DNA from: Sergeia podlipaevii | Taxonomy: Eukaryota; Euglenozoa; Kinetoplastea; Trypanosomatida; Trypanosomatidae | Direction of reading: 5' to 3' | DNA length: 48,381 nucleotides | NCBI GenBank assembly: GCA_030849805.1 | Contig: JASANZ010002152.1 | Location: forward strand, 7,095-55,475 | Shown: piece by piece, positions 18,941 to 28,671 of the stretch | Layout of the letters: each line of letters begins with the position of its first letter | Numbering within the stretch: position 1 is the first letter of the stretch | The notes under the pieces: generated by a model | What the model was told of the DNA's origin: nothing | Database searches by the model: none | The model's input: only the letters and a program-made list of their open reading frames with translations | Made by a program: the position numbers and the translations under genes

Positions 18941-19685
18941 GCTTGCGTGTAAAGAGAAAACAAGAAATTCAAGCGGAAAAGAAAATGAAAGATGTATGAA
19001 CACTTTCAAAAATGCTGGAGCTATCCTCCCGTTCCCTATAGCGTTTGTACGCGAGAGAAAAGAAACTGTGTTGTATCTATAGCTTTAAAATGAAAGATAA
19101 AAAAAAACTAAATAATTGGAGCAATCAATTGCCGTGGCAGAAAAGAAAGAAGGACGCTTTTCTTTCGCTGCCGCCACCGCTCCTCCAGGCTTTACACTAA
19201 GTTGCTGCCTAACTGCACAGGAGGAAAAGCTCACTGATGGAACAACTGGTTATTCCCTTTGAAAACTGAAGCAGGAAATGTGTAAAAAGAAAAATGCATA
19301 CACAAATAGGGAGAGAAGCAAAGCAAGTGAAAACAAAAGGTGTACTAAAGAAAATTAAAACAATGGTCAAACGAGTTGCGCATTTCTACTAGTAAATCAG
19401 TTTTTCCGAAGATGTGCATGGAGTAGAGAGGGGTGAAAAGGTAATGCAAGAGTCCTCACTTCGTGATAATGTTAAACGATCTGCTTATGTAAAAAAAAAA
19501 AAAAAAAACGCCGCCTCCGGGGTAAAGAACACACTGATAGCACACACACTCCAGTGTATCACTATGCCCTCCCCCAACAAGGAATCCTTTTTTCCTGTTT
19601 TATTCTTCAAAGAAGAAGAACAAAAAGAAAAACTTTTTGGCAAACCAAGCGAAAAGATAAGAGTAGTAACTAATGTACGGGTGCT
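18941..19685. other. Intergenic: 3' UTR of the small basic gene and dynein leader
   Basis: No gene seen. A run of 18 A on the plus strand lies at about 19491-19508. The pyrimidine-rich stretch 18945-18990 (minus sense) and a second tract at about 19055-19070 with AG at 19036-19037 are alternative dynein splice signals. Confidence 0.5.
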
Positions 19686-20078
19686 CTACTCCAGCCGCCT
19701 GCCCTTCTTCGTGGGCCTGAAGTCGGAATCAAAGGCATGTTCAATGGCGTCTGCGTCGCCCTCCTCTCGACTACGCTTCTCCACAAACTTACGCAGCTTG
19801 CGTCTGGATCCATTGGACTTGATCATGCGCAGGTACTTACGAAGCTCCCGCTTCTCTTCCTTTGCAGCTTCCTTCATCTCCGAAGTCACTACTACGGGTG
19901 GTTTCTTCAACTTGCGCCGCTGTGCGCGAGACATAATCACCTTCGGCATGTCCTCCTTCTCCTCCTGAATGTCTGCCATTTTGGAAACCGCGGCAGTGGA
20001 ATCGGAGCTGGTTGTGGGCTTTGCCCCAGAGGTATCCTCAGACTTAGCGGAGGTGGAACGCGTCCTCTTTGCAGGCAT
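19686..20078 (-). CDS. Small basic protein, probably nuclear, unknown function
   Basis: A 130-residue protein that I do not recognise. The first 35 residues are Ser/Thr/Lys-rich and disordered in character. The middle has an acidic patch (IQEEKEDMPK) followed by SRAQRRKLKKP. The C-terminal half is a highly charged helix-like segment (KEEKRELRKYLRMIKSNG, then RRKLRKFVEKRSREE), and the end KKGRRLE resembles a nuclear or nucleolar targeting signal. Such composition is common in ribosome-biogenesis or RNA-binding proteins, but that is inference. The frame extends further upstream only from a TTG. The ATG at 20078 follows a pyrimidine tract (20144-20160) and an AG at 20142-20143, giving a leader of about 64 bases. 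Confidence 0.75.
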   Translation of the reverse strand: MPAKRTRSTSAKSEDTSGAKPTTSSDSTAAVSKMADIQEEKEDMPKVIMSRAQRRKLKKPPVVVTSEMKEAAKEEKRELRKYLRMIKSNGSRRKLRKFVEKRSREEGDADAIEHAFDSDFRPTKKGRRLE

Positions 20079-20803
20079 ATCTGGCACTCCTAACAAATCT
20101 GAAAAATCTCTGCGCCTTTCAGCAATAGTCCCAATACTTTCCTTTTTTGAACAAAAAGAAAAAGCAATATAGTCCCCAAGCAAGGAATCTGGGACAGTGC
20201 TAACTTATACAAACTCCTAGTAAGTTCCGTTAACATATGAAGAAAGAAAGAAGAACAAAATTTTGATGAAGACAGCAACACATAAAAGCACTACAAGAAA
20301 AAGTAACTTTTATATTAAAAAAATAGCAAGTTTCATCTGCATTTCAGAAGCAAAGGAAAAAATGTGTCGTGTTTTCCGTTTGGTTTAGTCCTCCAATGCT
20401 TTCTATTTATTTATTAGTTTTCACAGCACTATTTTCTTTTCTCTCCTGTGGCAATGCACACGCGTGCTGTTGTCGGCTGTTCACAAAATGCGATTGTGGG
20501 TAAGAAAGAGCTAAAAATGATTTCAATATATATATCATAAATTATATATAATCACTAAGTAGAACGCCCCCCCTCCTCTTCAAAAAAAAAAAAAAAATAG
20601 AAACAGCGAGCACGCACAAACACAAACAACTTTAAAACCAGTAATGAGAAATACGCAATAAAATAAAAATGAAAATCGTTGCGAGGTACTCGCACTGTGT
20701 ACGTTTTTACATAACAATAACAATAATAATCCTCTACAGGGGGAAAAATATATCGACATCCTCTCTCGTTGAAATTTATGTTATATAAATGTGCATCATA
20801 CTT
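20079..20803. other. Intergenic: TTL-family gene 3' UTR
   Basis: No gene seen. The stretch is AT-rich, with an AT dinucleotide patch at 20526-20550 and an A15 run at about 20583-20597 on the plus strand. A splice acceptor for the small basic gene lies at 20142-20160. Confidence 0.5.
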
Positions 20804-22051
20804 CTATAAGCACACATAGTTAATGTCCGATAAGGATGCGCTTGCTGTACTCCCTCTTCGAAGTCCCTGTGGAACGGGGTCCCCCTCCTCCCACAGTAAA
20901 GTAAAAGTCTCCTCACGAATGTTCCATGTCCTGGACATCTTTGGGGCTTTGCTGGCATGCTCCAAACCCAAGCATCCCAGCTGCTGCACCATCTTGTTCA
21001 CTGCCACCGTTAAGTAGCGAACCGCAATGCCAGGCGATCCGTTAATCTCCAGTAATTTCACGTTAAAGTCCTCATCAATTATAACGTCATATCCAAACAG
21101 CTGAAAGCTTCTGTAAGGACTGTGCTCGGATACTTGAATGGTTTCCTTAAGTACAAGAAGACTTCGCACAATAATGTTTGAGATCTGCGGCAGCACCTTC
21201 TCTTCGAGAATGCCATGAGAATGCCCAAGGGTTTGTAGGTAACTTTGAAGTTGGTAAAACCATAGCTCATTGCCCTCCTCATACTCTCCAAAGTGCTCAG
21301 CGCCTTCTTGCAGACAGTGGTTGGTGAGGTGTGCGTGTGTGTTGGCTATATCCTCCATAGAAAACGGCGTGCTAGCAGTCCGACAGCTGCCTTGACTAAA
21401 GACAGAAATAGTAAAAGGGCTCTGCAGCATCACCCAGACCCTCACGTCAAACTTTCGTCCAAGGCTAAGCAGGAGCGGGCGTTCTATATATCGCTGAGCC
21501 ACGAACGCGGCTTTACTAAGCGGCTTTAATCTCTCTACAAGTGCCTTCACATCTTTAGGACCTTTCACCATCTCGATGTCCTTGCCTTTGGCGCCGCTAC
21601 TCGGCTTCACAATCCACACCGCCTGAGGATTCTGCTCTGCTGCTTCGATGAAGTGCATGCGCTCGTCCTTCTTTATGACTTGATTGCCACCAAGCACATA
21701 TGACTCTGGCATCCAATCAGCGCTAGTGCTATCTGAGTCACGCAGCAGAGGCGCCATGTTCGCCTTCAGAGTCAAATTTTGGGACCCCTCAAAGTAATTA
21801 ATCCAGCGGACGCCATGAAAGTAGGAACTAGATACCATGGGCTCACAGCGGAGAGAGCCATACGATATACGAAAGCGATCCCCAAGAAGCAGATCGCATA
21901 GCGTCTGCGAGTGAACCCGTGTCCAGCCAACCTTCTCCAGTTGTTTCGCCATTTCCTCATACACTGTGAAGGTGGAGTCGCCTAAAAAAAAAGTCCCGCG
22001 AAACTTTGAAAGCTTCCCATCACCCTCCAAAGACGTCGATGATGCATCCAT
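20804..22051 (-). CDS. Tubulin-tyrosine-ligase family protein (TTL/TTLL)
   Basis: A 415-residue ATP-grasp enzyme that would ligate an amino acid to tubulin: tyrosine onto the alpha-tubulin tail, or glutamate/glycine side chains if it is a TTLL. Family landmarks run in order: WINYFEGSQNLTLKANMA, the ESYVLGG element, the nucleotide loop WIVKPSSGAKGKDIE, YIERPLLLSLGRKFDVRVWV, HAHLTNHCLQE, and the Mg-binding end GYDVIIDEDFNVKLLEINGS. All ligands expected for ATP and Mg appear intact. The protein is essentially a single catalytic domain, as in TTL, without the long C-terminal basic extension of glutamylases. The open frame begins upstream with TTG. The first ATG (22051) follows a pyrimidine tract (22089-22115) and AG at 22086-22087, so I start there. 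Substrate specificity cannot be read from this alone. Confidence 0.9.
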   Translation of the reverse strand: MDASSTSLEGDGKLSKFRGTFFLGDSTFTVYEEMAKQLEKVGWTRVHSQTLCDLLLGDRFRISYGSLRCEPMVSSSYFHGVRWINYFEGSQNLTLKANMAPLLRDSDSTSADWMPESYVLGGNQVIKKDERMHFIEAAEQNPQAVWIVKPSSGAKGKDIEMVKGPKDVKALVERLKPLSKAAFVAQRYIERPLLLSLGRKFDVRVWVMLQSPFTISVFSQGSCRTASTPFSMEDIANTHAHLTNHCLQEGAEHFGEYEEGNELWFYQLQSYLQTLGHSHGILEEKVLPQISNIIVRSLLVLKETIQVSEHSPYRSFQLFGYDVIIDEDFNVKLLEINGSPGIAVRYLTVAVNKMVQQLGCLGLEHASKAPKMSRTWNIREETFTLLWEEGDPVPQGLRRGSTASASLSDINYVCL

Positions 22052-22780
22052 GATACTAGCTGTTCCTTTCCTCGTCCTCCTGTGTCTTTTTGTAAGAGAG
22101 AAAAACGACAAAGGAGTTAGTGAAAATAATAATTTTTACTTGATCTATATGTGGGGTGTGTAGTGTATGAATGCAGGATGACAGATTACTTCAATGCGCT
22201 ACTCGTTGCACAAGCCAAACAGCATGACAACACGCAAACGCTCAAATTACTGAATACCAGAAATAGCAGAAAAAAGGGAGAAAAAGGCTGACGTTTGAAA
22301 GCAAGTGATGAGAATGACAATAATGTATTGTGGACAAAGAAAACAGTAAAAATGTAACCAATTTAGTGTCACTTCAGTGTGTTCAAGTAATAAATGGCGC
22401 ACGTATGTGCCTTTTCTGCGATCAGTTTTTTTTTATTCTTAACAATATTGTATGTTATTTCTCCAATCACAGGGGAATATAAGAGGCCATACAAAACCGC
22501 ATGATCCCACACAAATTTTAGACCTCACTTTCTTCTTTGAAAGAGTTCAACTGGAGCATCAATAAATGACCCCCCCCCCCCGTCTCCATCCCAGCTCCAA
22601 CAGAGATTACTTGACGCTACTTCTCATCCCTCAACTTCTTTTTTGTCTTTTTCATATATAACCGGACCTAACTGTTCTTGCAGCTTCCGCCGCCTGTATG
22701 CTTGCAGTTATCGACGTGGCTCCTTCTCCATCCTGGAATAGCGTGGAGAAAAAAAAAAGATGCACAGGGGTATAACAGTA
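22052..22780. other. Intergenic: Prp19 3' UTR and TTL leader, with a C12 run
   Basis: No gene seen. A run of 12 C lies at 22570-22581 on the plus strand (G12 in transcript sense), so the Prp19 3' UTR would carry a G tract. Several T- and A-rich stretches surround it. Confidence 0.5.
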
Positions 22781-24379
22781 CTACGCTGAGCCGAAGATCT
22801 TCACTATGCCATCGAGGGACCCTGAGCACACAGAAAAAGTGCCACGCGTCCAGCACACATGACGTACAGGCTTGCTACCTACCTCGAGGGTACTCAACAG
22901 CGCGGCATTCCCTCCAGACTCACCGTGTAAAAGAGAGCTATTGAACACACGCACAGCTTCGCCGCCTACGGCTAGATAGTGGCCGGTGGCGCCATCGTAA
23001 GCAACACATGCTGGGGGTGCAGCTGCAGTTGCTGAGAGAGTAGCAACTGGGGATTCAATCTTGCGCAAGTCCCATACATACACCTGACCATCGCTCATAC
23101 CAGTAGCAAGCGTCAGGCAGTCAGGACTGAATGAGAGTGACACGGCGTGGGCAGAGGTGGTCTGAGAAGACGGAAGTGAAACCAGAGTGTCGACCGACAT
23201 CTGACGCACATTCCACAGCACGAGCTCACCGGCACTGGTGGCGATGGCGGCCAAAGAACCGTACGGGTGCACCTCAGCCGCCACAGTTGGCGTGCGGAAG
23301 CAGTCGCTAGAATCAGCTCCGCGCAAGGGGGTGCCTCCTCGAGGTCCGGTTACTGCCACATGCTCGCCACGCTCCACATCAGAAAGACTTAAGCATGAGT
23401 CTGCGCTACTCGTGAAGGCAAAACGGCCAGCAATGAGATAGCGTGCCATGGCCGCCACTCCATTGCCAAACTGCATGGTGCGAGCACACAACAGTGTCTG
23501 GTTCTGTTCGCTATCCTCTTCAGCGGAGCTGCGCCATACTTTCACTGTGGCATCTTCTGAGGCGGACACTACTATCTCATCCTGGGGCATGGTGGTGAGT
23601 GTGTGCACAGCCTTGGTGTGCCCTAGACCTGTGCTCATCACTCTCTGCTGTTTTGCGGAGTAGCAGACCACAGCGTGGTCGACACCGGTGCCTGATGCAT
23701 ACACATTGCCGCTGCGGTCGCACGAGGTAACACACAATACACCACCCTTGTTGAGAGCGAAGCGGTGCGTCTCTGAGTACTTTGACACTTCCTCCGCCGA
23801 GGGTAACGCCGATGAAGAAGAAGCTGCTTTGCGTTGCTTGCGCTGCCGGCGCAGCTCCGCTTCAGTGTTTGATATAGCGGCTACCACGCTCTCTGGTAGA
23901 GACACACCATTGCCCTCCTCTTCCGCTTCCTCGGCAACCTGATGGCCGTTGCTACGGTGAGTGCTGGCAGCGCCGTCACCGGAGACTCTCTTCAGCTCCT
24001 CGCACTCCTTCGTGAGGGTTACGATCACGCCACACGCTGCCTCGTACTGTCGCAGTGCATGCGCCAGCTCCTGCTGCATCTGAGCCACTCGCTGTCTCAG
24101 CGTAAACTGCTCCATCATCGCCGCATCCCACTCGCTGTGCAGCCTCTCAAGCAGACTGGGGACAGACGAGCAGCCAAGACCACTGGCTGCGGAGGCGGTA
24201 GCGGCGCTGGGAGAAGGGCGGAGAGGAAGAAGATCAGCGCGGGTGAGGGCTTCACCGGTGATGGGGCACCGTCCATTCTCATCAATAAACTTTTCAATGA
24301 GCCGCCTTTCGAACAGACAGCCGGAAGACCTCGAAACAACCGGCTCCTGGGGAACACGATTGCTGATGCAGCAAAACAT
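22781..24379 (-). CDS. PRP19: Prp19: U-box and WD40 splicing factor / E3 ubiquitin ligase
   Basis: A 532-residue core of the Prp19 (NineTeen) complex, which activates the spliceosome. In trypanosomatids this chiefly serves trans-splicing in the nucleus. The N-terminus is a clear U-box with the family's hallmark start: CCISNRVPQEPVVSR, then ERRLIEKFIDENGRCPITGE. A coiled-coil segment (about 95-135, LRQRVAQMQQELAHALRQY) would mediate tetramer formation. Residues about 230-532 form a WD40 propeller, with repeats such as VVSASEDATVKVW, LATGMSDGQVYVWDLRK and the last VCSGSLDGIVKIFG. The linker is rich in Glu and Ser. The frame runs upstream only to a GTG. The ATG at 24379 follows a T10-CC tract and AG at 24417-24418 and matches the family's usual N-terminus. 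Length is near the usual 500-530. Confidence 0.93.
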   Translation of the reverse strand: MFCCISNRVPQEPVVSRSSGCLFERRLIEKFIDENGRCPITGEALTRADLLPLRPSPSAATASAASGLGCSSVPSLLERLHSEWDAAMMEQFTLRQRVAQMQQELAHALRQYEAACGVIVTLTKECEELKRVSGDGAASTHRSNGHQVAEEAEEEGNGVSLPESVVAAISNTEAELRRQRKQRKAASSSSALPSAEEVSKYSETHRFALNKGGVLCVTSCDRSGNVYASGTGVDHAVVCYSAKQQRVMSTGLGHTKAVHTLTTMPQDEIVVSASEDATVKVWRSSAEEDSEQNQTLLCARTMQFGNGVAAMARYLIAGRFAFTSSADSCLSLSDVERGEHVAVTGPRGGTPLRGADSSDCFRTPTVAAEVHPYGSLAAIATSAGELVLWNVRQMSVDTLVSLPSSQTTSAHAVSLSFSPDCLTLATGMSDGQVYVWDLRKIESPVATLSATAAAPPACVAYDGATGHYLAVGGEAVRVFNSSLLHGESGGNAALLSTLEVGSKPVRHVCWTRGTFSVCSGSLDGIVKIFGSA

Positions 24380-26528
24380 TTTAGTGCTGTTATCGTAGAT
24401 TTCCTTGATAGATGCGCTCAATAACCGGAAAAAAAAAACTGGCACAGATAACTAGATGCTGCTCGTCTGTAAAGTGCAGGTTTCCAAGTAAATGCTTGCT
24501 ATCGGTACTTTCTGTCTTTTTTTTTTCTTTGATACTTCCACACACTTGAGCAATTAAACCGTTTATCTATCTATATATATGTGAAGCTTGTGTTGTTCCT
24601 TTTTTCCCCCTTGTGATATCAAAAACATTAACAGCAGACCAACAATACCGAGATAAGAGAAGAAAAAAAAAAAGAGACAAGAGGATAAGAGGATAAGAGC
24701 GCGTAATTTTTTAGATAAGTAGTACAAACCTTTTATAAGCCCAACACATGCATTCACTTCATTTCGAAAATGACTGGAGAAGCACGCATGAAAATCTCGT
24801 GAGTGTTTTCACCCTTCACATTTAGTACACATTTTGTTTCTTACAACACTTTTTTCCATAAGGTGAAGGATATGGTGGCTAAAACCAAAAAAAATAAAAA
24901 AGTAAATAAAGGCGAGCATAATTCACGAACAGTACAACAACAACCAGCAATCATGTATCTATACTAGTGCAAAGATAGTAGGGCTTGTGGCCTTCATGCG
25001 AAATATCTACTTTTAGGTATTCACGTCTTCAGCAATTGACTTGTCTGTCTTTCTTTTTTTCTAGAAACTCGTTCATTCCTTTCCTTGCAAATTCGCATGC
25101 GCATGCACCTCTTCACCCGCAATCTGCAAATCGCTCTTTTTTTTGTCCAAGAGAAATAAATACAGGGGAACAGACTATACTTCAAAAAAAAAAAAAAAAA
25201 CTTGCTTTTGAATACGCATTCCTGGGAAAGTGCACTTATTTTCTTTCCTTTCTACTTACATCATTTTTGATCAACTACTAGCAGACGTACTCATGCTAAA
25301 GCACTGAGCTGATGCATACCTCTTGAAGTATGCATCGCTGCAGCATCAAAGGACCGAAAGAGAGGAGTGAGACAGTATTCCGCACACCTCTGCAGTGAAT
25401 TCCTGCCAACCGATGAGCATTCTCCAGTGTGCACACTTTTTTCTTTCATTTATCTTTTTTTTTTTTTGATTAAAATGAAAGCTACACTAAACGAAGGTGA
25501 AAGAAGAAAGCAAGCAATCTGTCTCCACTCAACACTTTAAAAAAAATGAAAAGAAAACCAGTAGCTTTAAAAGAAATCACTGCGAAAATTTAACTAAAAC
25601 AAAGATAGCAATAAAACGGCACAGCTCCTTCTACACTCCAAGATCATGTATTCTCTCTCTCTCTCATTCGTGCAACATGCACACATACGTAAAGAGTGTT
25701 TAAGACCTACGACGACACAACACAAAACAATTTCTTCTTGCATTAGTATTTGTCTGCTGGTAGTAATTATGTTTGCGATTACTCACCTGCCCACATGTGC
25801 AACTACTAAAAAGCGTGCGGAACAAAATGCAAACAGAAAAAAGGAGAGCTGCAGAAAAGTTTTGTTCCATTTTCAGCAAATGGAATAGTCCTTTGTGTTC
25901 TTTTAATTTGAAAAAGGAAAAAAAAAGTGCGTCCAAATGTATACCAGGAAGCGTCCACACCACGCAAGGCAAAAGCGACGCCGCGTTGTCTCTCGCACAT
26001 CACCTATTGTGTACGCACACACACACAGACAGACACAATTAAACAAAAGTAACATCGCAACGATACGCGCGATATCAGCAAATAAAACAAATACTATAAT
26101 ACTCATGCTAGCCGTTGCCACCTCTCGCTGATCCTCTTCACTCTATTTCTCGTCTTCTGTAACATTCAAGATATCGGTTGGCACGCAACATTTTCTTTTC
26201 TTTTACGTGCGCCGTAGAGCCGCTTTATTGACCCTCAATGTGCTTCCGTGTTTTTCTAACAACAAAAAAAAAATGAACCACACTCAGAAATTCTTCTGCA
26301 AAGCAATTTGATTTTCATACAAAGAGGAAAAAAACAATATAACGTCCAAAAAATATATAATCTGCGCATTCTGTTATTTGAAAAAAATGAAAAAGCAGTA
26401 AAAAAAAAAAATAGGCGGAATCGAAAAAAAGGATCAAGGAAACGAAACGAAGGAAACTACAGCTGCGCTAGTACCTGTGACGTTTTTGTTTTCCTTTCTC
26501 TTCGCTAACTATTTTCACGCTATTATGC
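24380..26528. other. 2.1 kb gene-free interval: long kinase 3' UTR
   Basis: This is the longest gap inside the gene array. No minus-strand frame is credible, and plus-strand frames are Lys/Phe-rich readings of homopolymers. It holds a perfect 9-bp hairpin at 25311-25336, a T11 run near 25456, several A tracts (one of 18 at 25183-25200) and a CT repeat near 25653-25665. The right part should be the 3' UTR of the kinase mRNA at 26529. The left 40 bases are the Prp19 leader. I found no tRNA or other RNA gene, but a small non-coding RNA could be missed by eye. Confidence 0.5.
25311..25336. repeat. Perfect 9-bp inverted repeat
   Basis: GATGCATAC (25311-25319) and its reverse complement GTATGCATC (25328-25336) flank an 8-base loop. 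In the kinase 3' UTR this would form a stable RNA stem-loop. Function unknown. Confidence 0.7.
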
Positions 26529-28097
26529 TTAAACACCGGCCTTTGCGACTGGGGCAGCAGTTGCTTTCTTAGCAGCCGCATTCTGTTCCAGCACCTTGCG
26601 AGCCGCGGCCTCACCCATGGCAGGCGCTCGAGGCGGTGCGGCACTGGTAATATGCCTTCCGCTTGCCTTGAAGAAGTTCTTGCGAGAACCTTCCACCATA
26701 AAGTTAGGCTTCAACTCTTCGGTAGGGACCTTTGCGAGTTCCTGGGTAAAGGCGAGGGCAGCGCTGATGGCGTAGTTCACCTTTTCCAACTTGCTCTTGG
26801 CATCAGCGTCTCCGGGGTCCTCCTGGAGATCCGACTCTGCCTCCTCCTTCATCATGTTCAATTCATCGATAAACGGGTACACATCCACGCTTCGCTTGCC
26901 CACGAAGAGATACTCGTGAACATTTTGTACGTGCCTGCAAACCATCTCCGACGCGCAGGTGCAGCAGCATTGGATACGCCAGCCAGGCTTCTCGCGCTGC
27001 AGTGCCTTACCAAAATCAACCTCGTGCACAACATCGGAGTGCGTCTGCGACTGGTGAAGCACCACAGTCGAGTACTTGTCCTCATGACGCAAGTAACGCA
27101 TAAAAGGCGGTGTGCGGTCCATCTGGCCGCCGAGTAGGCTCTGTGTCCAACAGAAGACGCGCACCGCCGCACGGATCTTCTGCTGTGCGTTGAAGCGGCG
27201 AAGGCCGTCAAGACTCTCCTGCAAATGCACGTCAGGCTGCTGTTCAGCCACCCATGGGTGCTGGAGAAGCTCGTTAGCAGAGGGGCGCTTCTTTGGGTCC
27301 GGCGTGAGGCATGCGCGGATGAAGGCAATGGCGGTGGGAGTGACTCGCTTCCAAATATCGCCAACAAAATCCCAGTGATTGGTGACGATGCGCTGGAACG
27401 TTTCCTTAAAGTTAGCGCCGTGGAAAGGCATCTTACCGCTAATCAAAATGTACGTAATGACTCCCAAGGACCAGATGTCGCACTTGGCGTCGTAAGGCTC
27501 AGACACGGTGCGGTAGTAGCCAACGTTAATGACCTCAGGAGCGATGTAAGAAGGAGAACCGCAGCACGTCGTGCTTGGGATATACCCGGCCAGACCAAAG
27601 TCAGCAAGGCAGACATCGGTGAGGTGCGACTCGAGGGAAGGAGCATCCTTCTCAGCGCAGCGGAGCAGCAGATTTTCTGGCTTAAGGTCTCTGTGAATGA
27701 CACCCTTGGAGTGGATGTGGGCGAGGGCGGAAAGAAGATTGCGCACCAGCCCTGAGGCGTTCTGCTCGCTATAGTGCTTGAGCTGAACAACACGATCAAA
27801 AAGCATGCCGCCGCTGAGAAGATCCATGACGATGTAAAGATGGCGCTCAGTGGAAAAGTACTCGATCATCTGCACCACGTGAGGATGGTAGCCAACAATC
27901 TCCATGATGTTGATCTCATGCGCAAGATCGTCAATATCCTTTGGGCCGGCCTTGGACTTGTCTACAACCTTTACAGCGTACACCTCACCGGTCTCATTGT
28001 TAACGCACTCGTATACGACGGCGTACGCGCCTTTACCGAGATGATTGCGGAGAGTATAAAACTCCTTAAAATGTCCCTTCACCTGTGGCAAAGACAT
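26529..28097 (-). CDS. CAMK-like Ser/Thr protein kinase with C-terminal extension
   Basis: A 522-residue kinase. The catalytic domain spans about 14-280: the glycine loop LGKGAYAVVYE, the ATP-anchoring Lys in EVYAVKVVDK, the catalytic loop VIHRDLKPENLLL, the metal-binding DFG (LADFGLAGY), the activation-segment end SYIAPEV, and the CDIWSLGVITYILISGKMPF pattern typical of CAMK/CDPK kinases. All catalytic residues are intact. The activation segment has a CC pair (TTCCGSPSY). The last 240 residues carry no EF hand or calmodulin motif that I can see. They contain a Cys-rich CCCTCASEMVC and end in an Ala-rich, low-complexity tail. The ATG at 28097 is the first in frame. No AG follows the nearest pyrimidine tract before the ATG, so splicing probably uses a tract further upstream (about 28200-28260). 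Target unknown. Confidence 0.93.
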   Translation of the reverse strand: MSLPQVKGHFKEFYTLRNHLGKGAYAVVYECVNNETGEVYAVKVVDKSKAGPKDIDDLAHEINIMEIVGYHPHVVQMIEYFSTERHLYIVMDLLSGGMLFDRVVQLKHYSEQNASGLVRNLLSALAHIHSKGVIHRDLKPENLLLRCAEKDAPSLESHLTDVCLADFGLAGYIPSTTCCGSPSYIAPEVINVGYYRTVSEPYDAKCDIWSLGVITYILISGKMPFHGANFKETFQRIVTNHWDFVGDIWKRVTPTAIAFIRACLTPDPKKRPSANELLQHPWVAEQQPDVHLQESLDGLRRFNAQQKIRAAVRVFCWTQSLLGGQMDRTPPFMRYLRHEDKYSTVVLHQSQTHSDVVHEVDFGKALQREKPGWRIQCCCTCASEMVCRHVQNVHEYLFVGKRSVDVYPFIDELNMMKEEAESDLQEDPGDADAKSKLEKVNYAISAALAFTQELAKVPTEELKPNFMVEGSRKNFFKASGRHITSAAPPRAPAMGEAAARKVLEQNAAAKKATAAPVAKAGV

Positions 28098-28671
28098 GGT
28101 ATCGTTGGCAAAAAGTGATTGGTAAAGAAAAGAAAGTTACAGGGATGTATATATACGCCTTTGTAAGGTGCGAGCAAGAAACTTTGTGCTTGTGATAAAT
28201 CGAGCACCCCACTAGTAAGAGAGTTCCGGTACAATAAAGAACGGGGAAAAAAAATAGGTTTAAATGTGGTCTTACTTAAAAAAAAAAAAAAAGAAACGTT
28301 CGAGGATACAAGAAAAGGTTGTTACGCGCTTTTCGTTTTCTAACTCTTGGTGTGCAGACAACATGAAGTTAAATGAAGAAAGCAAGCAAAAAAAAAAATA
28401 GGTACGAAGAGAAAGTAGTACATTAAATCAATCAAATTGCAAGTTAACTCAAGTTTTATATATCCACAGATTTATGTGCACGTAATGAAAAGAAAACAAA
28501 GTGATTGCTTTAAATGTAACAATAATAATAGTAACAAAAAATAGTAAATGAGAGCCCGTGAAAAACAAGCAAACAAGGAAATGTATAAGGAAAATAGAGC
28601 AAGCAGTGAATGGTGCCAAGTGCGATAGTGTGCGCAACTGCATGACAGCCTTCTCTTTTCCTTTCACACCA
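28098..28671. other. Intergenic between the two kinase genes
   Basis: No gene seen. It contains A14 and A10 runs on the plus strand (about 28278-28291 and 28388-28397) that are T tracts in transcript sense. A TCTTTACTAG-like tract with an AG near 28210 could serve as the acceptor of the downstream kinase mRNA. Confidence 0.45.

Noticed and set aside
18941..19009. N-terminal extension of dynein (23 residues, hydrophobic)
   Set aside because: It begins with TTG, not ATG, and reads through the pyrimidine tract, so it is leader sequence and not a signal peptide.
24985..25281. Plus-strand 98-codon frame in the 2.1 kb gap
   Set aside because: Mostly Phe/Ser/Lys from T and A runs; no support.
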